Shown one piece after another: positions 52,201 through 59,771 of a stretch of DNA of 64,000 nt. The notes under the pieces were generated by a model. That model was given only the letters and a program-made list of their open reading frames with translations, had not been told where the DNA came from and did no database searches. Source of the DNA: Blastochloris viridis (GTDB lineage: Bacteria > Pseudomonadota > Alphaproteobacteria > Rhizobiales > Xanthobacteraceae); assembly GCF_001402875.1 (NCBI RefSeq), contig NZ_CP012946.1, positions 3,450,001 to 3,514,000 of the forward strand, written 5' to 3'. The translations under genes were made by a program, and so were the position numbers. Numbering within the stretch: the stretch's first letter is position 1; each line of letters starts with the position of its first letter.

Positions 52201-53509
52201 CCGGGCGGCGGCGCAAGCGGTGACGTTGGGTGGCGCCATCGCCGGCGCCGATGCCCGCCAGATCGTGGGCTATGTGGTCGGCGTGCCCGGCGTCGCCGTC
52301 GCTCCGGACCAGGTGCGCGAGGCGCTCAAGGCCACGCTGCCGGCCCATATGCTGCCGGCGGCGGTGATGGTGCTCGACGCCTTGCCTCTCTCGGCCAACG
52401 GCAAGCTCGACCGCAAGGCGCTGCCGGTGCCGCAGAACGCCTCGGCCGACCGAGCCACCAGCCGCCCGCCGGCGGAAGGGCTGGAGAGCCGCCTCGCCGC
52501 GATCTTCGCCGACCTCCTCGGTCGCGATCGGGTGGAGGCGGACGAGGACTTCTTCGCCATCGGGGGCCATTCGCTGCTCGCCATGCGTCTTGCCGCCCGT
52601 ATCCGGCGGGACCTGCAGCGGCAGGTTTCGGTGGGCCAGATCGTGGTGATGCCCACCGTCGCAAAGCTCGCCGAGCATCTCGTGGCCGGCGAGATGGTGG
52701 GCGGCATGGCCCGCTCCGGCTTCGACCTCGTGGTTCGGCTGCGGGACGGTCGGGGCGTCCCGCTCATCTGCGTCTATCCCGCCTCCGGCGTCTCCTGGCA
52801 GTACAGCGTGCTCTCGCGCTACCTGCGCAGGGACATGCCCATCATCGGGCTGCAGTCGCCGCGGCCGAACGGCCCCATCGCGCTGAGCGCCAGCATGGAC
52901 GAGGTGTGCGACCGCCAGCTCGCCATCCTGCGCGAGGTGCAGCCCGAGGGCCCCTATTATCTCCTCGGCTATTCGCTCGGCGGCACGGTGGCCTACGGCA
53001 TGGCGGCGCGGCTGAGGCGCCTGGGCGAGGAGGTGCGCTTCCTCGGCCTTCTCGACACCTACCCCGCCGAGGCCCACGACTGGAGCGACCCGGACGGCGC
53101 CGAGGCCCATCTCGGCGCCGAGCGCGAGCAGGAGAAGTTCATCAACGACGCCATGGCCGACGTGATGGACGACGATTTCCGCCGCGAGAAGGAAGAGATG
53201 TTCGGCCATATCTTCGAGAATTATGGCGACGCCGTCAGCCTGCTTTCGCAGGCCACGACCGAGCCCTATGGCGGGCACGTCACCCTGTTCGTCGCCGGCA
53301 AGTCCATGCTGCCGCAGATCGATCCGGAGGGGGCGTGGAAGCACCGGGTGGGTCGGCTCTCCATCCACCGGCTCGCCCACTGCTCGCACGAGGACATCGT
53401 CTCCCCGGCCTCGCTCGAGATCCTCGGCCCGCTGCTCAACGCGCTGATCGAGGACGCCGACGCGACTGAGCAGCGGACCATCCGCGTGCCCGACCAGAAG
53501 GCGGGATAG
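46298..53509 (+). CDS. Dimodular catecholate-siderophore NRPS (C-A-T-C-A-T-TE, DhbF-like)
   Basis: 2,403 residues. C1 (HHLMLDG at 143-149), A1 (core TSGSTGRPKG near 626), T1 (LGGDSI, Ser1023), C2 (HHLMIDG from 1234), A2 (TSGTTGRPKG near 1688), T2 (GGHSLL, Ser2092), TE (GYSLGG, Ser2226). The layout equals DhbF of bacillibactin; EntF has only one module. A2 pocket residues D1733 V1734 W1737 H1776 F1806 S1808 L1832 V1840 D1841 give the EntF-type serine code. A1 pocket reads D682 S683 L686 D724 L749 G751 L774 V782 D783; I cannot assign it, but the acidic residue 724 would suit a basic or polar amino acid. No epimerase domain is present. Predicted product: a cyclic trimer of dihydroxybenzoyl-X-serine. 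Confidence 0.93.
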   Translation: MRILPLVGTQLGIWLADQIDGRGNTYVIAHAVEIDGAVTPDLLEQAIRQGLAEADTVGARFFADEAGSWQVLRSAGDQGAGVAIERIALGGSPDPDAAARAIIAQDIGEDLAATGERPLCRQIVMSLSAPGEAPRWLWYQRYHHLMLDGFSFTALTRRIADIYTAVAEGRPAGASPFVGVASVIDEHCSYAASPAFARDRDFWREYCRDLPRSADLSTRRALLENPGAPPQAHIIAHAHRLPPETLAALEQAAAAASLAVFDMIMATVAAYLSRLSGTGTQVVGVPFMRRMGSRAAAAVAPVVNVLPVRIEADPTLTLPALAGRVKAALRDVRRHQRYDAEQIQRDLGYVGSGRTLYGPVVNYRMFDYDLTFGGVRGVTHHIATGPVDDIEFGILIQDRRITLELRADSVRYDATDLVRHGTRLQRLLDAFRTDPAIPVGHLPVMAEDEAKFLATCATGAPTAPLAGVASLLDLFTQNAARTPEATALVCGSHRLSFRVLSERVFRLARRLMAAGIGPGDTVAVALPRSADAVVALLGVLASGAAFLPLDLDHPSARLAAMCADARPRRAITCRAAAHRLPEDLPALCLDDPAIISAMAALPGSPICPLERTGALGPQSIAAIIFTSGSTGRPKGVMNTHGALFNLISSHWREIYRPGLDAVRAKYPGRTLRAAHTHSFAFDSSWLQLFWMLLGQEIHVIDEDMRRDAHALVDHIHATGIDALDLPPSFCAQMLGCGLMEAPHQPTVLLIGGEAASPALWTALRRHPDLHAHNLYGPTEYTVDTLRAAIADTQAPVVGRPIGNTRVHVLDRMLQPVPAGAVGELYICGAGLARGYCGRPGLTAERFVADPFAEGGVMYRTGDLVRWTADGRVEFLGRADHQVKVRGYRVEIPEIEATLAALPGVQTALVMAEAVNDSHRLLAYCTLEGVDDPRARDWRAEDLRHALRERLPDYMVPAVVMILEAFPLNVNGKVDGARLPTPSAVVEAPPATPEEMRVARAMAQALTLPAVGAESDFFALGGDSISAIVLCNALRAEGFSLRPRDVFLHRIPRRMAHAMTPLAAAAPAPAGPDLPEMVSAVELRALRARYGAVDAVLPVLPTQKGMLFHAQLGTQAENYNAFTRIEMDGPLDVPRLRRAFDAVMRRHPQLAGVFDTTGGEEPVLVVPKLPDEGALWPWSEHDISALEPGGRETALARLEAAAAERSLVAPAFRRLVHAELVRTAPERHVLLILVHHLMIDGWSTPLLLRDLMAAYRQDARLPALPVAYGDVVRRLAMRDRTASRAVWAEALAGAVPCRLFEHVAATGTVEESSAALPPELTDALLAEARRRGITLNVLMQAVWGAVLGAMAGRDEVMFGTPVSGRAADVPGIDTQVGLFLNTVPVRVRLSPASSLWDQMAAMQARHAQLMEHDGLGLGEIQEVAGAGALFDTLLVVENYPDSDYLGHDLAGLSLGEIRNRGYSHYPLALLVLPGPHLTLLVENRGAVADAGVLAARIGALLETLARQPDLPLYALPMATAADLDLVAAVNATARPLPPLTLRDVVVAQAARTPDHVALVDGGHALTFREVRHQVLHLARQLRRQGVRPGDVVAVALPRSARLSLALLGVTEAGAAFMPLDLSYPAERLAFMLEDAAPRLVVTDAATQALVGEGAPMLLFDALADPEIEAGEYTPRDGLSPDHPAYVLYTSGTTGRPKGAVVSHGAIVNRILWMQHQYPLDGSDVVLQKTPCGFDVSVWEFFWSYTVGARLVMAPPDAHRDPEALADLVARHGVTTLHFVPSMLAIFLGALADDLTRRNGCRSLATVFASGEALARSLARSFRDLLPAAALHNLYGPTEAAVDVTYAPACGVCAEGSGSVPIGCPVWNTGLRILDHQLRPVPVGGAGELYLCGVQLAHGYLNRPGLTAQRFVADPFARGRRMYRTGDVARFLPNGQVEYLGRTDHQIKIRGQRVELGEIEAQMERLPGVARAAAQAVTLGGAIAGADARQIVGYVVGVPGVAVAPDQVREALKATLPAHMLPAAVMVLDALPLSANGKLDRKALPVPQNASADRATSRPPAEGLESRLAAIFADLLGRDRVEADEDFFAIGGHSLLAMRLAARIRRDLQRQVSVGQIVVMPTVAKLAEHLVAGEMVGGMARSGFDLVVRLRDGRGVPLICVYPASGVSWQYSVLSRYLRRDMPIIGLQSPRPNGPIALSASMDEVCDRQLAILREVQPEGPYYLLGYSLGGTVAYGMAARLRRLGEEVRFLGLLDTYPAEAHDWSDPDGAEAHLGAEREQEKFINDAMADVMDDDFRREKEEMFGHIFENYGDAVSLLSQATTEPYGGHVTLFVAGKSMLPQIDPEGAWKHRVGRLSIHRLAHCSHEDIVSPASLEILGPLLNALIEDADATEQRTIRVPDQKAG

Positions 53510-53557
53510 CGCCCCCGCGTCCTCCCTACCCGCGCCAACACCCGACAGGAGGTCGGC

Positions 53558-54817
53558 ATGAAAACTCAGACACGGCCCGAACCCGCTGCCCTCCCACAGA
53601 CTGCTCCCTCGCGCCCCGCCCCGCCGCGCCACCTCTTCGCGCGGCCGGCGGCCGATCCGGGGCCTGCCGCGCCGGCACCCGGAGAGCGCGGGAGCCTGTT
53701 CGCCTTTCAGTCGCGGGGAACCCTTTTGCACGGGCTCGGGACGGCCGCGGCGCTGCCGCGCGGGTCCATCGCGAGCCTCGAAGCGCGGCTTGCCACCTTC
53801 TTCCGCGCTGCCGGCATCGAGGCGATGCTCGCCGGCGCCCTGCCGTTTGACCGCTCAGCCGACGACTGCCTGTGGCAGGCGCGGCGCGTGGTCCGCACCG
53901 CGCCTCCGAAGCAGGGGATGCCGTGCGCAGCGACGGACGCTGCGTGGCAGCTCTCCCACGCGCCGGACGCCGCGGGCTATGAGGCCGCCGTCCGCCGCGC
54001 CCTCGACCTCATGGCGGCCGAGGCGGGGACGGCCGGCGGGCTGGAGAAGATCGTGCTCTCCCGCAGCCTCGTCACCACGGCCGAGCGGGACATCGACGTC
54101 GCCGCCCTGTTCCGGCGCCTCGCCGCCGATCCCGCTGCCACCGCCTTCCTCGTGCCGCTGCCGGAGCGTGGCGGCGTCCCGCGTGTCATGGCGGGGGCGA
54201 CGCCCGAACTGCTCGTCGCCAAGGCCGGGCGCCGTGTCTCCTCCCACCCCCTTGCCGGCTCCGCCCGCCGGCGGGCAGACCTCGCCGAGGACGCGGCCGT
54301 CGCCGCCCGCCTCGCCGCTTCCGACAAGGACCGGCAGGAGCATGGCATCGTAGCGGAGTTCATCCTCGACACCCTCGCCCCGTTCTGCCGCCGCCTGTTC
54401 CGGCCCCAGGGCATGGCGCTCGCGAGCACGGCCACCATGTGGCATCTCGGCACGCGCATCGAGGGCGAGCTGAAGGATCCCGAAGTCCCCGCCGCCGTTC
54501 TCGCCGCCGCGCTGCATCCGACCCCCGCCGTTTGCGGCGTGCCGCGCGAGAAGGCAGCTCGTCACATCGGCTCGCTCGAAGGCTACGCCCGCGATTTCTA
54601 CGCGGGTGCCGTGGGCTGGTGCGACGGGCGTGGCGACGGCGCCTGGTACGTCACCATACGCTGCGCCGAGATTTCCGGACGGCAGGCGCGGCTCTATGCC
54701 GGCGCCGGCATCGTGCCCGGCTCCGATCCCCGGGCCGAGGCGGAGGAGACGGCGGCGAAATACGCCGCGCTCCTCACGGCACTCGGCATTCCGCCGTTGG
54801 GGGAGGAACGGTCGTGA
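53558..54817 (+). CDS. entC: Isochorismate synthase
   Basis: 419 residues. The chorismate-binding core is intact: GLEKIVLSRSL, ATPELLVAK, SHPLAGSARR, the DKDRQEHGIVAEFI helix, and HPTPAVCGVPREKA with GWCDGRGDGAWYVTIRCAEI. It converts chorismate to isochorismate, the first step to dihydroxybenzoate. A Pro/Ala-rich N-terminus of about 45 residues precedes the fold. A near-perfect ribosome site AGGAGGT lies upstream. Confidence 0.96.
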   Translation: MKTQTRPEPAALPQTAPSRPAPPRHLFARPAADPGPAAPAPGERGSLFAFQSRGTLLHGLGTAAALPRGSIASLEARLATFFRAAGIEAMLAGALPFDRSADDCLWQARRVVRTAPPKQGMPCAATDAAWQLSHAPDAAGYEAAVRRALDLMAAEAGTAGGLEKIVLSRSLVTTAERDIDVAALFRRLAADPAATAFLVPLPERGGVPRVMAGATPELLVAKAGRRVSSHPLAGSARRRADLAEDAAVAARLAASDKDRQEHGIVAEFILDTLAPFCRRLFRPQGMALASTATMWHLGTRIEGELKDPEVPAAVLAAALHPTPAVCGVPREKAARHIGSLEGYARDFYAGAVGWCDGRGDGAWYVTIRCAEISGRQARLYAGAGIVPGSDPRAEAEETAAKYAALLTALGIPPLGEERS

Positions 54818-56439
54818 CGGCCCCGGTGCAGACCTGGCCGGAGGAGTTCGCGGCCCGCTATCGCGCGAAGGGTTACTGGCGAGGCGAGACCTTCCCCGCC
54901 GTCCTGCGACGGCAGGCCGAAGCGCGGCCCGATGCGGTGGCCGTTGTGGACGAAGGGCAGCGCTGGACATATGGCGAGCTCCACCGCCGCGCCGAGGCTC
55001 ATGCGGCGGGGTTCCTCGCCTTGGGCCTCAAGCCGGGCGAGCGGGTGGTGGTGCAGTTCGCCAACGTGGCGGACTTCTTCTCTGTGGTCTTCGGCCTGTT
55101 CCGCGCCGGGCTCGTCCCGGTCTATGCCCTGGCGGCGCACCGCCTCGCCGAAGTGGCGCATCTAGCAAGGCGCTCTCAGGCCGCCGCCTACATGGCCGGC
55201 GACCATGCCGGCTTCGACTATCGCGCCCTCGCCCGCGCCCTGAAGGCGGAAGCGCCCACCCTGCGCCATGTCGTGATTGGTGGGGATGCGCAGGAGTTCA
55301 CTGCCCTCGAGGCCTGCGTCGGCGAGGGCGGCCTGCCGGGGGATCCCGACCCATCCGCCGTGGCCTTCCTGCAGATCTCCGGCGGCAGCACGGGATTGCC
55401 GAAGCTCATCCCACGCACCCATGACGACTACATCTACAGCTTCCGTGCCAGCAACGGGATCTGCGGGGTGACGCAGGAAACCGTGTATCTCGTGGCCCTG
55501 CCGGTCGCGCACAATTTCCCCATGAGCTCGCCCGGGCACATGGGCACCCTTTATGCCGGCGGGCGCGTCGTGCTCGCCCCGGCGCCGAGCCCCGAGGTGG
55601 CCTTCCCCCTCATCGCACAGGAGAAGGTGACGCTCACCGGCCTCGTGCCGCCGCTCGCCTTGCTATGGATGCAGGCGGCACCCGGCACGCCGCACGACCT
55701 CTCCAGTCTCGCGGTGCTGCAGGTGGGCGGCGCGAAATTCACCCCCGAGGCGGCGCGGCGCGTGCGCCCCACCCTCGGCTGCACGCTGCAGCAGGTGTTC
55801 GGCATGGCCGAGGGCCTCGTGAACTACACCCGCCTCGACGATCCCGGCGACATCGTCATCGGCACCCAGGGCCGGCCCATCAGCCCGGACGACGAGGTGC
55901 TGGTGGTCGACGACCTCGGCCACCCGGTGCCGGAGGGTACAGCCGGTCACCTTCTGGCGCGGGGGGCCTACACCATCCGGGCCTATCACGACGACCCGTC
56001 CGCCAATGCCCGCAGCTTCACTGCGGATGGCTTCTACCGGACCGGCGACATCGTGCGCCGCCTGCCGGGCGGGTATCTGGAGGTGCGGGGGCGGGCCGGC
56101 GACCACATCAACCGCGCCGGGGAAAAGATCTCGGCCGAGGAAGTGGAAGACCACCTGATCGCGCATCCCGCAATCTTCGACGCCGCCATCGTCTCAATCC
56201 CGGACCCGGCCCTTGGGGAGCGCACATGCGCCTTCGTCATCCCGAGGGTGAAGACGTTGAAGGTGTCGGAGGTCAAGGCGTTCATGCGCCGGCGCGGCAT
56301 CGCCGAGTTCAAGGTTCCGGACCAGGTGGTGTTCGTCGACGCCTTCGAAACCACTGCCGCCGGCAAGGTGAGCCGCAAGGAGCTGCGCGCCCGCCTGCGC
56401 GCCGGCTTTCTCGGCGGCCAGGAGGAGACCGCATCATGA
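54814..56439 (+). CDS. entE: 2,3-Dihydroxybenzoate-AMP ligase
   Basis: 541 residues. Stand-alone adenylating enzyme with ISGGSTGLPKLIPRTHDDY (P-loop), the aryl-acid signature VAHNFPMSSPG, FGMAEGLVNYTRLDD, and RTGDIVRRLPGGYLEVRGRA with the catalytic lysine in AAGKVSRKEL. It activates dihydroxybenzoate and loads it on an aryl carrier protein, here the separate product of 45753-46013. The start is a GTG overlapping the entC stop (GTGA). Confidence 0.96.
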   Translation: MTAPVQTWPEEFAARYRAKGYWRGETFPAVLRRQAEARPDAVAVVDEGQRWTYGELHRRAEAHAAGFLALGLKPGERVVVQFANVADFFSVVFGLFRAGLVPVYALAAHRLAEVAHLARRSQAAAYMAGDHAGFDYRALARALKAEAPTLRHVVIGGDAQEFTALEACVGEGGLPGDPDPSAVAFLQISGGSTGLPKLIPRTHDDYIYSFRASNGICGVTQETVYLVALPVAHNFPMSSPGHMGTLYAGGRVVLAPAPSPEVAFPLIAQEKVTLTGLVPPLALLWMQAAPGTPHDLSSLAVLQVGGAKFTPEAARRVRPTLGCTLQQVFGMAEGLVNYTRLDDPGDIVIGTQGRPISPDDEVLVVDDLGHPVPEGTAGHLLARGAYTIRAYHDDPSANARSFTADGFYRTGDIVRRLPGGYLEVRGRAGDHINRAGEKISAEEVEDHLIAHPAIFDAAIVSIPDPALGERTCAFVIPRVKTLKVSEVKAFMRRRGIAEFKVPDQVVFVDAFETTAAGKVSRKELRARLRAGFLGGQEETAS

Positions 56440-57119
56440 CCGCCATCCTTGCCGCCGGACCCGTGGTGGATTCCGCCGCACCGGCCCCCGGCCTGCCCCG
56501 CATCGCGCCCTATGCGCTGCCGCAGGCGGCCGACCTGCCCAAGGCGCGCGCCGCCTGGAGGCCGAAGCGCAGCCGGGCGGCGCTGCTGGTGCACGACATG
56601 CAGCGCTATTTCGTCCGCCCGTTCGAGCCCGGGGCGTCCCCGCTCGCGCCTGCGGTCGAGAACATCGCGCGGCTGGTGGCGCACTGCCGGGCGGTCGACC
56701 TCCCGGTGTTCTACACGGCGCAGGAGGTGCGGCAGGACCGGCGCGACCGCGGCCTTCAGGCGGACCTGTGGGGTCCTGGCATGAGCGACCCACAGGCGCA
56801 CCAGCCGGTGGTGCCCGAACTCGCGCCGCAGCCCGGCGACGTGGTGCTGGTGAAGCACCGCTACAGTGCCTTCCAGCGCAGCAACCTCGAACCCCTGATG
56901 CGGGCACGCGGGCGCGACCAATTGGTGATCTGCGGCATCTATGCCCATATCGGCTGCCTCCTCACGGCCGCCGACGCCTTCATGCGCGACATCGAGCCGT
57001 TCTTCGCCGCCGACGCCGTGGCCGACTTCTCCCGCGAGAAGCACGACGCCGCCGGAGCCTACGTCGCCGAGGTGTGCGGAGTGCCCATGCTCACCGGCCA
57101 GATCCTGGATGCACTGTGA
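56436..57119 (+). CDS. entB: Isochorismatase without aryl carrier domain
   Basis: 227 residues against about 285 for E. coli EntB. The isochorismatase domain is complete: LLVHDMQRYFVRPF (Asp54), VLVKHRYSAFQRSNLEPLM, VICGIYAHIGCLLTAADAFM and DAVADFSREKHDAA. The protein stops at TGQILDAL, exactly where the carrier domain would start in EntB. It hydrolyses isochorismate to 2,3-dihydro-2,3-dihydroxybenzoate. Its ATG overlaps the entE stop by four bases. Confidence 0.95.
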   Translation: MTAILAAGPVVDSAAPAPGLPRIAPYALPQAADLPKARAAWRPKRSRAALLVHDMQRYFVRPFEPGASPLAPAVENIARLVAHCRAVDLPVFYTAQEVRQDRRDRGLQADLWGPGMSDPQAHQPVVPELAPQPGDVVLVKHRYSAFQRSNLEPLMRARGRDQLVICGIYAHIGCLLTAADAFMRDIEPFFAADAVADFSREKHDAAGAYVAEVCGVPMLTGQILDAL

Positions 57120-57148
57120 CCCCGTCCGATCGTTCAGGGAGAAAACTG

Positions 57149-57910
57149 ATGCGGGCGTCCGGCCTTGCAGACAGGTTTGTCGTCGTCACCGGGGCAGCCG
57201 GCGGCATCGGACGAGCGGTCGTCGAGTCCTTCCTCGACGAAGGCGCACACGTCGTCGCCACCGACCTCGACGTCGGCACATTCCGGCCGTCGGATGTCCT
57301 TCACCCTCTCGCCCTCGACGTGACCGATGCCGGCGCCGTGGAGGCCGTGATCGACACCGTCGAAGCGACGCTGGGTCCGATCCATGCTGGTGTCAGCGTC
57401 GCGGGCATGCTCGCGACCGGACTCGTGTCCGAAACGCGCGACGAGGACTGGCACCGGATGTTCGCGGTGAACACGCACGGCGTCTTCCATTTCGGCCGCG
57501 CGCTGGCGCGGCGCATGGTCAAGCGCCGGGGCGGGAGCATCGTCGTGGTGAGCTCCAACGCCGCCGGCGTGCCGCGCCACGCCATGGCTGCTTATGCCTC
57601 ATCGAAGGCGGCAGCCACCATGTTCACCCGCTGCCTCGGCCTTGAACTCGCAGGGCACGGCATTCGCTGCAACGTCGTCGCGCCCGGATCGACGCTCACC
57701 CCGATGCAGACGGGCATGTGGGCGGACGAGCGGGGCGCCGCCGCCGTGATCGCGGGCTCGCCCGCCACCTTCAAGGCCGGCATTCCGCTGGGCAAGCTTG
57801 CGACCTCTCAGGACGTGGCGGATGCCGTGGTGTTTCTCGCGTCCGACCGCGCCGCGCACATCACCATGACGGACCTTTATGTGGATGGCGGTGCCACGCT
57901 GCGCGGCTGA
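57149..57910 (+). CDS. entA: 2,3-Dihydro-2,3-dihydroxybenzoate dehydrogenase
   Basis: 253 residues, short-chain dehydrogenase. The NAD site [13 protein letters not shown], the [20 protein letters not shown] stretch, and active-site Tyr149 and Lys153 in YASSK are present, with [17 protein letters not shown] typical of EntA. It oxidises the dihydrodiol to 2,3-dihydroxybenzoate. The ATG follows GGGAGA. It lies between entB and the phosphopantetheinyl transferase. Confidence 0.95.
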   Translation: MRASGLADRFVVVTGAAGGIGRAVVESFLDEGAHVVATDLDVGTFRPSDVLHPLALDVTDAGAVEAVIDTVEATLGPIHAGVSVAGMLATGLVSETRDEDWHRMFAVNTHGVFHFGRALARRMVKRRGGSIVVVSSNAAGVPRHAMAAYASSKAAATMFTRCLGLELAGHGIRCNVVAPGSTLTPMQTGMWADERGAAAVIAGSPATFKAGIPLGKLATSQDVADAVVFLASDRAAHITMTDLYVDGGATLRG

Positions 57911-57917
57911 GCGAACC

Positions 57918-58727
57918 GTGTGCGCGCGTCGCACCCCTGGCGCCGGCATCGGCCCGCCGCGCTGGGCATCGTCCCGCGACGCGGGCGATCCCGGACCCAT
58001 TGGCGCGGGCGAAGTCCAGGTCTGGCTGATCGACCTCGATGCCGTCACCGACGTCGCCCTTGGCCAGGATCTTGCGATCCTCGGGCCGCAGGAGCGAGGC
58101 CGGGCGGCGGCGTTCGCGACGCCGACCCTGCGGGCGCGCCATGTCGCGGCGCATGGGGCCCTCCGGCGCATCCTGTCCGTCCATCTCGGCGTTCCGGCGG
58201 CGACGCTCGCCTTTTGCACCAGCGCCTGGGGGCGCCCTTTCCTGAGCGATACGTCACGGCCTTTCGATTTCAGCCTGTCTCACAGCGGCCGGCTCGCCGT
58301 CCTCGCGGTTTCGGCCGGCGTGCGGGTGGGTGTCGATCTGGAGCGCTTGTGTCCCGATCCGCCCTATGAGATCGCCGCCGCTGCGTTCAGCGCGGCCGAG
58401 CGGACGCTGCTGGCTCGGCTCGCGCAGGACGAGCGGGCGGCTGCCTTCTACGCGCTCTGGACGCGGAAGGAGGCACTCGCCAAAGGCATCGGGTGCGGGC
58501 TGGACATGGACCTGACCGGCCTCGACGTCTCACCCGGCCTGCGCCTCTCCGGCCGGCCGGCACCTGGCCGCCCGCGCCCGCGCTGGTCCGGTGGTTCCTC
58601 GGGCGAGGGGAGTTGGCGGTTCCATGCCATGCCGGACATTCCCGGCTTCGCCGCCGCCCTCGCCTTGGGAGGGCGGGCGCGACACGTCATCTGCCGGCTC
58701 TACGATCGGAGCCTTATCGCCGCTTGA
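57918..58727 (+). CDS. Sfp/EntD-type 4'-phosphopantetheinyl transferase
   Basis: About 269 residues. The core motifs are FDFSLSHSGRLAVLAVS, RVGVDLERL (metal-binding acidic residues) and FYALWTRKEALAKGIGCGL. It should convert the apo carrier domains of the NRPS and the separate aryl carrier protein to holo form. The start is uncertain; I used the GTG eight bases after the entA stop. The C-terminal 70 residues are Pro/Arg-rich and weakly conserved. Its end overlaps the convergent araC-type gene by 14 bases. Confidence 0.9.
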   Translation: MCARRTPGAGIGPPRWASSRDAGDPGPIGAGEVQVWLIDLDAVTDVALGQDLAILGPQERGRAAAFATPTLRARHVAAHGALRRILSVHLGVPAATLAFCTSAWGRPFLSDTSRPFDFSLSHSGRLAVLAVSAGVRVGVDLERLCPDPPYEIAAAAFSAAERTLLARLAQDERAAAFYALWTRKEALAKGIGCGLDMDLTGLDVSPGLRLSGRPAPGRPRPRWSGGSSGEGSWRFHAMPDIPGFAAALALGGRARHVICRLYDRSLIAA

Positions 58728-59586
58728 ACTTGGGAGGGACGCCGTAGACCTTCTTGAACGCCACGGTGAAATTGGAGGGATCGGCGTATCCGGCCGCATA
58801 GGCCGCCTGGGCGATGGAGACCCCCTCCCGCTCAAGGGCGGCGCACGCCTGCGCCAGCCGCTCGCGCCGAATGAACTCGAACACCGTCATCTGGAAGTGC
58901 TCCTTGAAGTGACGCTGCACGGAGGACACGCTCGCTCCCACCTCGGCGGCGATCTCCTCGATGGTCAGGCTCTTGTCGAGATTGCCGAGCACATAATCGC
59001 GCACGCGCTCGCTGCGGCGGCGACTCGCGAGCTGGGGGCGGGGCCGCTCCTCCTCCGCCCACTCGTCCATCGCGACGCAGGCGAGGCACATGATGTCGAG
59101 CGCCCGGGAATTGCGGTAGAGCGTGCGCACCTCGCCGTCCATCGACGGCGGTGGCTTGAGGATTTGCTCCGAGAGTTGGCGGATCTGCCCGCTCACCGGA
59201 AAGCTGAGCTGCGCAAGATGAGTGGCGAGGAAGTCGCGCAGTGCGGAGCTTCCGTTGTCGCGCGTGTGCATCAGCCATTCCATCCACGGATGAGGCGCGG
59301 AAATCATCACTTTGCGCAGCGGGACGGTGCTGTCGTTCACGAAACGCAGCCGGGAAAAGCGCGCGACATTGAGCATGAAGACGACAGCGCGGTCTTCCGT
59401 TCCCGATCCGGCATCGATCCGGACGGGACAGTCGTCGATGACGAAGTGCTGCGACCCTTGGAGCAGCACCATGACGAGGAATTTCGGCCAAATCTCGTAG
59501 ACCGTCGTATCCGGTGCGCAGTTCGGTTCACCATCGACGGTGCCGACAAACAAATGCTGCGGGATCTTCATATCACAAGATCCCAT
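58714..59586 (-). CDS. AraC-family transcriptional regulator
   Basis: 290 residues (285 from the second ATG). The C-terminal DNA-binding domain has both helix-turn-helix units: SLTIEEIAAEVGASVSSVQR and GVSIAQAAYAAGYADPSNFT, with the AraC finish AFKKVYGVPPKFKRR. The N-terminal part has no recognised domain but resembles the PchR/YbtA-type siderophore-responsive regulators in layout. It is divergent from the TonB receptor gene and likely activates it, the synthesis genes or both, with the siderophore as co-inducer. A hairpin covers its start codons. Confidence 0.92.
   Translation of the reverse strand: MGSCDMKIPQHLFVGTVDGEPNCAPDTTVYEIWPKFLVMVLLQGSQHFVIDDCPVRIDAGSGTEDRAVVFMLNVARFSRLRFVNDSTVPLRKVMISAPHPWMEWLMHTRDNGSSALRDFLATHLAQLSFPVSGQIRQLSEQILKPPPSMDGEVRTLYRNSRALDIMCLACVAMDEWAEEERPRPQLASRRRSERVRDYVLGNLDKSLTIEEIAAEVGASVSSVQRHFKEHFQMTVFEFIRRERLAQACAALEREGVSIAQAAYAAGYADPSNFTVAFKKVYGVPPKFKRR
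59561..59584 (-). promoter_or_regulatory. Hairpin over the araC-type start region
   Basis: GGGATCTT / AAGATCCC, perfect arms, eight-base loop. The stem lies between and over the two candidate ATGs (59586 and 59571), so translation from the internal start could be controlled by this fold. Could alternatively be a DNA operator. Confidence 0.45.
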
Positions 59587-59609
59587 TTTAGAATTCCTAA
59601 GATTCTAAA
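59587..59609. promoter_or_regulatory. ICE/Irr-like inverted repeat in the araC-TonB-receptor control region
   Basis: TTTAGAAT (59587-59594) and ATTCTAAA (59602-59609) are perfect arms around tcctaag. Each half equals the half-site of the iron-control element (TTTAGAAT-n-ATTCTAAA) I recall for Irr in Hyphomicrobiales, but the spacer is longer than usual. It sits between the araC-type start and the receptor gene. Confidence 0.5.
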
Positions 59610-59771
59610 CGACATTCCCGCACCCAGATGCGCCGTTTGCACGGAACTCTTTGCTTTCCGCGCAGGGACCTCTAGCGTCGACGCCCGAAATACTAAATCT
59701 TATACATGACGAGCCTCGTCAAGGTTTCTCGCCCGATGAGGCGTGCGCGACACATTTCAGGGGCATCGTCC

